Positions 1-4,184 of a DNA stretch of 6,875 bases are shown piece by piece (the stretch's first letter is position 1; each line of letters begins with the position of its first letter). The stretch covers positions 1 to 6,875 of the forward strand of contig CANIAI010000125.1 of assembly GCA_947465275.1 (NCBI GenBank), given 5' to 3'. The translations under genes were made by a program, and so were the position numbers. The DNA is from Acidobacteriota bacterium (GTDB lineage: Bacteria; Acidobacteriota; Vicinamibacteria; Vicinamibacterales; UBA2999). The notes under the pieces are model-generated. The model searched no databases and was not told the origin of the DNA. It worked only from the letters and a program-made list of their open reading frames with translations.

Positions 1-18
1 AGGCCCTCGCGGCCCGCG

Positions 19-936
19 CTACGCCAGGAACCCCGGCCACCGCGCCCGGACCTTCCTGAGCGCGGCATTCCGCCCCGTGATCTTCTCGCGGGTCACGATC
101 TGGCGCGCCGCCTCGCCCAGCCGCTCCCGCCACCAGGCGTCCGCCTCGGAGGCTGCCCACGCATGCCCCAGGGCATCGAGACACGACGCATCCCCGAGGG
201 CGCCGATCGCCGCCGCGAAATCGTGCGGCAGCGCACCGTCCGCCCGCTCGAACGCTTCCCGCAGGTCGTACAGCGACACGCGGCTCTCGCGCTTCGACAG
301 GTGCAGGTGCGTCGCCCCGCGCACCTGCTGCCAGGCGCGGCGCTCCTCGGGTGACGGGGCCGTGTCCTCGCGGGTGCGGGCGCGGCTCACCAGGTCGGCC
401 AGTTGCGAGAGCGGCGCGTCCGGGTTGGCGTCGAGCCAGTCCCGCGCCGCGGCGGCATCATCGTCGGCAGAGACGGCGGGCGGCTGGACGATGACGACCC
501 GCTCGAGGACCGCCCCGGTCACCTCGCGGCCGAGCTCGTGCAACCCCTCGAGCAGCAGCGCGCGGACGGCCGGCGGCCGCCCCTCGTCGAGCACGACCGC
601 GGTCGCCTGTTCGAGCACCCCGAGACCATCCTCACGCCCGAGCCACGGCCGCAGCACCGCTGCCGCGGCGAGTGCCACGGCCTCGGAGCCCGCGTCGAGC
701 GCCGCGAGGGCCAGCTCGCGCACCCGCGGCTCGAGGTTGCCCTCGAGCGCGCGCAGCGCGGCGGACCGGGTGTCGTTCGGTGTGTCAGGCGTGAGCAGCG
801 CGGTGAGCCGCTCGGTGGCGCGGCTGCCGATGACGCGCAGCCGGGCGATCGCGGCTTCGCGCTCCATCGGCGCCGGGTCGGTCAGGCGCGTGACGAGCCG
901 CTCGACTTCCCCGGCGGAGGACGAGCGGATCACCAT
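19..936 (-). CDS. HEAT-repeat-like protein, third gene of the tat operon
   Basis: Predicted 305-residue soluble protein without a signal peptide or membrane segment. The first half is built from Ala/Leu/Arg-rich helical pairs typical of HEAT/armadillo-like scaffolds: roughly residues 24-48, 54-68, 69-100 and 117-145, with short Pro/Asp/Gly turns between them. The middle (about 150-200) is more polar and the C-terminal third is again helical, ending in a basic Arg/Lys-rich stretch. No catalytic motif is visible, so the likely role is protein-protein interaction; the partner is unknown. The ATG at 936 lies 6 bases after the tatC stop and has no clear Shine-Dalgarno sequence, which suggests translational coupling to tatC. 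The stop is TAG at 19-21, so the gene is complete. The HEAT assignment rests on composition and helix periodicity only. The reading frame is supported by tight operon spacing and by normal codon use (G/C at third positions). Confidence 0.75.
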   Translation of the reverse strand: MVIRSSSAGEVERLVTRLTDPAPMEREAAIARLRVIGSRATERLTALLTPDTPNDTRSAALRALEGNLEPRVRELALAALDAGSEAVALAAAAVLRPWLGREDGLGVLEQATAVVLDEGRPPAVRALLLEGLHELGREVTGAVLERVVIVQPPAVSADDDAAAARDWLDANPDAPLSQLADLVSRARTREDTAPSPEERRAWQQVRGATHLHLSKRESRVSLYDLREAFERADGALPHDFAAAIGALGDASCLDALGHAWAASEADAWWRERLGEAARQIVTREKITGRNAALRKVRARWPGFLA

Positions 937-942
937 GCGTGG

Positions 943-1782
943 CTAGCTGTCTTCAGGCTCGATGGCCCGCTTCTTCCCGAACGCCCACGCGAGGCCAATG
1001 CTGAAGATGTAGAGCAGGATGACGGGGCCGCCCATCGCGAACATGCCCACGCCGCCGCCGTCGGGCGACAGGATCGCCGCGGCGATCGCAATCAGCAGCA
1101 CGGCGAACTTGATGTGACGAATCATGAACCCGGCCGTGATCATCCCCATGCGTGCGAGGAACAGCACGAGCGTCGGCAGCTGGAACGTGATGCCGAGGGC
1201 CAGGATCAGCCGCAGGTACATCTCGAACGCCGGTTCGACGCGGGGCATGAACGTCAGGTAGTCGGTCGTGAAGCCGACGAAGAAGCGCCAGACGATCGGG
1301 AAGACCACGAAGTGTGCGAATGCCGCGCCCGCGACGAAGAAGAGCGTCGACATCGCGATGAACGGGATGGCCCACTTCTTCTCGTGCGAGTAGAGGCCCG
1401 GCGCGATGAAGAGCCACACCTGCAGGAAGACGAGCGGTGAGGCGATGAGCAGCCCGGCGATCAGCGCAATCTTGATCTGCAGGATGAAGGCTTCGCTGGG
1501 GTCGGTGTAGATCAGCGTCTGCCCGGCCGGCAGCAGCTGCTGCATCGGCCGCATGATGAAGTCGAACAGCTGGCCGATGAAGACCAGCGCAATGCCCACG
1601 CCGCCCGCCAGCGAGACCACCGCCCAGATGAGTCGTTTCCGGAGCTCGTCGAGATGCTCCAGAAACGACATCCGTGCGCCGGAGTCGTCGTCGAGGTCGT
1701 CCTGATCGTCGCGGTCCCAGTCCGGATCATCGTCCGGCGCGGTCCGCGCGGCCTGGTTCTTGGGGAACGGTACGAGCGCCAT
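943..1782 (-). CDS. tatC: Sec-independent (twin-arginine) protein translocase subunit TatC
   Basis: Integral cytoplasmic-membrane receptor of the Tat pathway, which binds twin-arginine signal peptides and recruits TatA. The 279-residue product shows the whole family pattern: SFLEHLDELRKRL at 39-51, then six hydrophobic segments at about 52-76, 101-127, 137-163, 188-210, 224-238 and 247-268. The motif FIAPGLYSHEKK (125-136) matches the signal-peptide-binding loop of E. coli TatC, including the conserved Glu (E134 here, E103 in E. coli). The SPD motif at 239-241 keeps the conserved Asp. At the position of the fourth-helix Glu of E. coli (FEVP) this protein has Gln201 (FQLP), a change I believe is common outside Proteobacteria. 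The N-terminus carries an Asp-rich leader (12 Asp in residues 17-33) before the core. The ATG at 1782 was chosen because it follows the tatA stop by 8 bases. A start at Met38 (1671) would give the minimal TatC core and cannot be excluded, since neither start has a good Shine-Dalgarno sequence. Confidence 0.97.
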   Translation of the reverse strand: MALVPFPKNQAARTAPDDDPDWDRDDQDDLDDDSGARMSFLEHLDELRKRLIWAVVSLAGGVGIALVFIGQLFDFIMRPMQQLLPAGQTLIYTDPSEAFILQIKIALIAGLLIASPLVFLQVWLFIAPGLYSHEKKWAIPFIAMSTLFFVAGAAFAHFVVFPIVWRFFVGFTTDYLTFMPRVEPAFEMYLRLILALGITFQLPTLVLFLARMGMITAGFMIRHIKFAVLLIAIAAAILSPDGGGVGMFAMGGPVILLYIFSIGLAWAFGKKRAIEPEDS

Positions 1783-1790
1783 CGGGCGGG

Positions 1791-2162
1791 CTAGGCGGTG
1801 TGGCCGGTGCCCGTACGCGTGACGGTGTCTTCAGCGACGACCGGCGTCGGAGCGGCCGGCTCGGTCGGGGCGGCAGGCACCGCGACGGCGGCCGGCGCGG
1901 CGAGGTCGGCGGGAGTCGCCGGAATCGGCTGGGCCGCGGCGATGGCAGAGTCCTGCTCGACCCGGATGGCCTTCTTGTTCTCGCGCTGCTCCTCCATGCG
2001 GATTTCGTCGTCGAGCGTCCGCTGCAGCTCGTTGGAGGCCTTCTTGAATTCGCCGATGCTCTTCCCGAGAGAACGGCCGAGTTCCGGCAGCTTCCGGGGT
2101 CCGAAGATGATCAGCGCGATCACCAGGATGATGACGAGCTCGGGGGTGCCGATGCCAAACAT
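1791..2162 (-). CDS. tatA: Twin-arginine translocase pore subunit, TatA/TatB family
   Basis: Small single-span membrane protein of 123 residues that forms the Tat translocation pore with TatC. Residues 1-20 form the N-terminal transmembrane helix, with the family's polar Glu8. FGPRKLPELG (20-29) is the hinge motif, and an amphipathic helix (about 24-48, ending in EFKKASNELQ) lies along the membrane. A charged stretch follows (about 48-72), then a low-complexity Ala/Pro/Val-rich tail (about 75-123). The MFGIG...EL start is TatB-like, whereas the FGPRKLPELGRSLG and EFKKA motifs are TatA-like. As no second family member lies next to it, it may serve both roles. The start at 2162 is preferred because the family's N-terminus begins exactly there and GGAG sits 6 bases upstream. 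An ATG at 2216 in the same frame would add 18 residues with no family counterpart. It is the first gene of the tatA-tatC-HEAT unit. Confidence 0.95.
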   Translation of the reverse strand: MFGIGTPELVIILVIALIIFGPRKLPELGRSLGKSIGEFKKASNELQRTLDDEIRMEEQRENKKAIRVEQDSAIAAAQPIPATPADLAAPAAVAVPAAPTEPAAPTPVVAEDTVTRTGTGHTA

Positions 2163-2168
2163 TGGGTA

Positions 2169-2172
2169 CTCC
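2169..2172 (-). promoter_or_regulatory. Shine-Dalgarno sequence of tatA
   Basis: On the minus strand GGAG is followed by the six bases TACCCA and then the ATG at 2162-2160. It decides the tatA start in favour of 2162 over the in-frame ATG at 2216. Confidence 0.75.
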
Positions 2173-2219
2173 AGCCGGCCGGACGGCCAGCAACCGCGTC
2201 TGAGAGACAGTACCACCAG

Positions 2220-2249
2220 CTGCCTGCAAGTGGTTCAAGGGATTATAGA
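2220..2249 (+). promoter_or_regulatory. Possible promoter of the S41 peptidase gene
   Basis: Plus strand: a -10-like TATAGA (2244-2249) with a weak -35 CTGCCT (2220-2225) at an 18-base spacing. Transcription would start near 2256, giving a leader of about 30 bases that includes the ribosome binding site. The -10 shares four bases with the -10 of the opposite-strand tat promoter. The -35 match is poor, so this is a candidate only. Confidence 0.35.
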
Positions 2250-2271
2250 AATGCGATCTGGACGGGGTCAA
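2242..2271 (-). promoter_or_regulatory. Sigma-70-type promoter of the tatA-tatC-HEAT operon
   Basis: Minus strand: -35 TTGACC (2271-2266, five of six consensus bases), an 18-base spacer, and a perfect -10 TATAAT (2247-2242). Transcription would start near 2235, leaving a leader of roughly 70 bases before tatA. This is one of the few AT-rich spots in the region. The box overlaps the putative -10 of the divergent peptidase gene. Confidence 0.7.
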
Positions 2272-2279
2272 GGTGAGGG
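2271..2279 (+). promoter_or_regulatory. Shine-Dalgarno sequence of the S41 peptidase gene
   Basis: AGGTGAGGG ends six bases before the ATG at 2286. This spacing favours that ATG over the second in-frame ATG at 2295. The site also touches the -35 box of the divergent tat promoter. Confidence 0.7.
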
Positions 2280-2285
2280 TTTACC

Positions 2286-3917
2286 ATGAGCGTCATGCGT
2301 AGCTATCGCTCCGTGTCCGCCGCGGTATCCGCGGTCGTGGTCTGTGCGCTGGTCGGCGGGTTCTGGGGCCGCAGCGCGCTCTCGGCACAGGATCAGGTGC
2401 CGGACCAGCTGAAGGTCTTCACGGCCGCCCTGGGGGCAGTCGAGGGGAACTACATCGGCGCGGTCGAGTCGGACCGCCTGGTCTACGGGGCGATCTCCGG
2501 CATGCTCCAGACGCTCGACCCGCACTCCAACTTCATGGACCCCAAGAGCTACGCGCAGATGCGCGAGCGGCAGGAGGGGCGCTACTACGGGCTCGGCATC
2601 ACCATCGCCGTGGTCGAGAGCGAGCTGACTGCCGTCTCGATCTTCGAGAACTCGCCGGCCTACCAGAAGGGGATGCGCCGCGGCGACGTCATCGCGAAGA
2701 TCATCGGCGAAGACACCAAGGGCTGGACGAGCGACCAGGCCGTCCGCAAGCTGCGCGGCCCGAAGGGCACGGCTGTCCAGGTCTCGATCAAGCGCGCCGG
2801 GTACGACAAGCTGATCGACCTCGAGGTCACCCGCGACGAGATTCACATTCCGACGGTGGTCGGCGCCTTCATGCTCGACCCGCAGACCGGCTACGTCCGG
2901 CTGTCGGAGTTCGGCGAGAACACCGACGCCGAACTGGGCCGGGCGCTGCGCGACCTGCAGCGGCAGGGGATGCAGCGGCTCGTGCTCGACCTGCGCAACA
3001 ACCCGGGAGGCGCGCTGGATCAGGCGATTCGCGTGTCGAACCGCTTCCTGCCGCGCGGCGACATGGTCGTCTACACCCGGGGCCGCGTGCCCAATTCCGA
3101 CTCGGACTACCGCGCCACCGAGCAGAGCGACTTCCTGAACCTGCCGATGGTCACGCTCGTGAACCGCAGCAGCGCGAGCGCGTCCGAGATCGTGTCGGGC
3201 GCCCTGCAGGACCACGATCGCTCCCTGATCGTCGGCGAGACCACCTTCGGCAAGGCGCTGGTGCAGTCGGTCTACCGGATCAGCGAGGGTGCCGGCGTCG
3301 CGGTGACCACCGCGCACTACTACACGCCGAGCGGTCGCCTCATCCAGCGTCCGTGGGACGACAGCTTCGACGAGTACCTCACCTACACGCTGCGGGAGCA
3401 GGACCCGAACAAGGCTCACAGCCCGGCCGACCTGAAGCTCACCGACGGGGGCCGGAAGGTCTACAGCGGTGGCGGCATCGAGCCCGACCGTCGGTTCGAC
3501 GGCCCGCTCGAGGGCTTCAGCCCGACCCGCTTCGCGCGCACCCTGTATACGCGCAACATCTTCGACACCTACGCGCAGCGCTTCTCGCGGAAGGGTGACA
3601 CCCGCATCCAGGCGACCGCATCGACGCCGCGCGAGCTCACCGCCGACTTCGTGGTGACCGACGCGATGGTGGCCGAGTTCAAGGACATGGTCGTCAAGTC
3701 GCGCATCAAGATGGACGAGGAGGCCTGGCAGAAGGACCAGCCGTTCATCCGCGCCATGATCCGCTACGAGATCGACATGGACCTGTTCGGCACGGTCGCC
3801 GCCCGCAGGAACCTCGCGAAGGCCGACCCCCAGCTCCAGTTCTCGCTCAGCCTCTTCCCCGAGGCCCAGCAGCTGCTCAATCTCGGCAAGGCGACCGGCG
3901 CCCGCGCCGCTCGCTAG
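2286..3917 (+). CDS. Exported S41-family (C-terminal processing) serine peptidase with PDZ domain
   Basis: Serine protease of the Prc/CtpA/CtpB type, acting on exported proteins in the periplasm or at the membrane. The 543-residue product begins with a signal peptide or membrane anchor: Arg5 and Arg8, a hydrophobic core at about 10-26, and a possible cleavage site after the Ala-Leu-Ser-Ala stretch ending at 34. There is no twin-Arg motif, so Sec export is expected. A helical pre-domain (about 36-98, with the LDPHSNFMDP signature) precedes a PDZ domain (about 100-170, starting YYGLGI). The S41 core follows (about 185-395). The catalytic set is intact: Ser298 in SSASASEI, then Lys323 and Gln327 in TFGKALVQ, with the family's 25-residue Ser-Lys spacing. 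The oxyanion-side motif DLRNNPGG is present. The C-terminal part (about 400-543) is helical and charged, and I cannot assign it to a named domain. The gene is transcribed divergently from tatA. A symbol such as ctpA would fit the family but is not specific. Confidence 0.95.
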   Translation: MSVMRSYRSVSAAVSAVVVCALVGGFWGRSALSAQDQVPDQLKVFTAALGAVEGNYIGAVESDRLVYGAISGMLQTLDPHSNFMDPKSYAQMRERQEGRYYGLGITIAVVESELTAVSIFENSPAYQKGMRRGDVIAKIIGEDTKGWTSDQAVRKLRGPKGTAVQVSIKRAGYDKLIDLEVTRDEIHIPTVVGAFMLDPQTGYVRLSEFGENTDAELGRALRDLQRQGMQRLVLDLRNNPGGALDQAIRVSNRFLPRGDMVVYTRGRVPNSDSDYRATEQSDFLNLPMVTLVNRSSASASEIVSGALQDHDRSLIVGETTFGKALVQSVYRISEGAGVAVTTAHYYTPSGRLIQRPWDDSFDEYLTYTLREQDPNKAHSPADLKLTDGGRKVYSGGGIEPDRRFDGPLEGFSPTRFARTLYTRNIFDTYAQRFSRKGDTRIQATASTPRELTADFVVTDAMVAEFKDMVVKSRIKMDEEAWQKDQPFIRAMIRYEIDMDLFGTVAARRNLAKADPQLQFSLSLFPEAQQLLNLGKATGARAAR

Positions 3918-3948
3918 GCCCCGGCTTTCCCCCTTTTCCAGAGGCTTC

Positions 3949-3986
3949 GACAGGCGGCTCAGCCGCCCTGCCGGAGGCCTGTCCGG
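3949..3986. repeat. Nested inverted repeat downstream of the S41 peptidase gene
   Basis: A perfect six-base-pair hairpin, GGCGGC-TCA-GCCGCC (3953-3967), sits inside a second pair, GACAGG (3949-3954) and CCTGTC (3978-3983). The alternative stem CCGGA/TCCGG (3971-3975 and 3982-3986) is also possible. It begins 31 bases after the stop codon. No T-tract follows, so it is not a textbook intrinsic terminator. It could stabilise the 3' end of the message, or be a degenerate member of the dispersed palindromes containing TTCGACAGGC and CTCAG that I recall from GC-rich genomes. Confidence 0.5.
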
Positions 3987-4005
3987 GCGGGATCCAGCCG
4001 TCCGC

Positions 4006-4026
4006 TTTTGGGATCACGCCCCAAAA
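4006..4026. repeat. Seven-base-pair inverted repeat in the peptidase-smc gap
   Basis: TTTTGGG (4006-4012) and CCCAAAA (4020-4026) are perfectly complementary around the seven-base loop ATCACGC. The T-run is on the 5' side and the A-run on the 3' side, the reverse of an intrinsic terminator. It may be an operator-like dyad 22 bases upstream of the smc -35 box, or it may be chance. Confidence 0.35.
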
Positions 4027-4047
4027 TGTTGTGGTCAGACTTTGGTC

Positions 4048-4076
4048 TTGCCACTATCTGTAGCCCCTGCTAGGAT
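4048..4076 (+). promoter_or_regulatory. Extended -10 promoter of smc
   Basis: -35 TTGCCA (4048-4053, five of six consensus bases), a 17-base spacer, and -10 TAGGAT (4071-4076, four of six), preceded by TGC at 4068-4070, the extended -10 element. Transcription would begin near 4083, giving smc a leader of about 100 bases and making it independent of the upstream peptidase gene. Confidence 0.55.
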
Positions 4077-4172
4077 CGCCCTCGGTTTCGTGATCCGGGC
4101 TGTTTTCCGCGTCCCAGCGCGGGGTGCCGGGCCTCGAACCGCCAGCAGCACTACGCCGTTTCGACCCACGCC

Positions 4173-4180
4173 AGGTAGGT
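4173..4180 (+). promoter_or_regulatory. Shine-Dalgarno sequence of smc
   Basis: AGGTAGGT, with its second AGG ending at 4179, lies five bases before the ATG at 4185. That ATG begins the canonical SMC N-terminus MRLERLEISGFKSF, so the start is secure. Confidence 0.65.
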
Positions 4181-4184
4181 AGCA

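Noticed and set aside
403..1440. Plus-strand open frame of about 345 codons across the HEAT-like gene and tatC
   Set aside because: It crosses two minus-strand genes, one of which (tatC) is certain, and its Arg/Glu/His-rich product looks like an antisense artefact.
2163..2216. Upstream in-frame ATG that would lengthen TatA by 18 residues
   Set aside because: The extra residues contain Arg, Cys, Trp and Pro before the conserved membrane helix, while the ATG at 2162 has a good GGAG and the family's normal N-terminus.
2268..3419. Long open frame of about 383 codons on the minus strand opposite the S41 peptidase gene
   Set aside because: Shadow frame of a GC-rich gene: the plus strand encodes an unmistakable S41 peptidase with intact motifs, and the antisense product is a His/Arg/Asp/Val-rich sequence with no recognisable fold.
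4006..4026. Intrinsic terminator for the S41 peptidase gene
   Set aside because: The stem has T's on the 5' side and A's on the 3' side, and no T-run follows on either strand.
4110..4145. tRNA-like T-arm sequence (GGTTCGA on the minus strand at 4140-4134)
   Set aside because: The flanking bases do not form a five-base-pair T-stem, and no anticodon or acceptor arm can be drawn around it.
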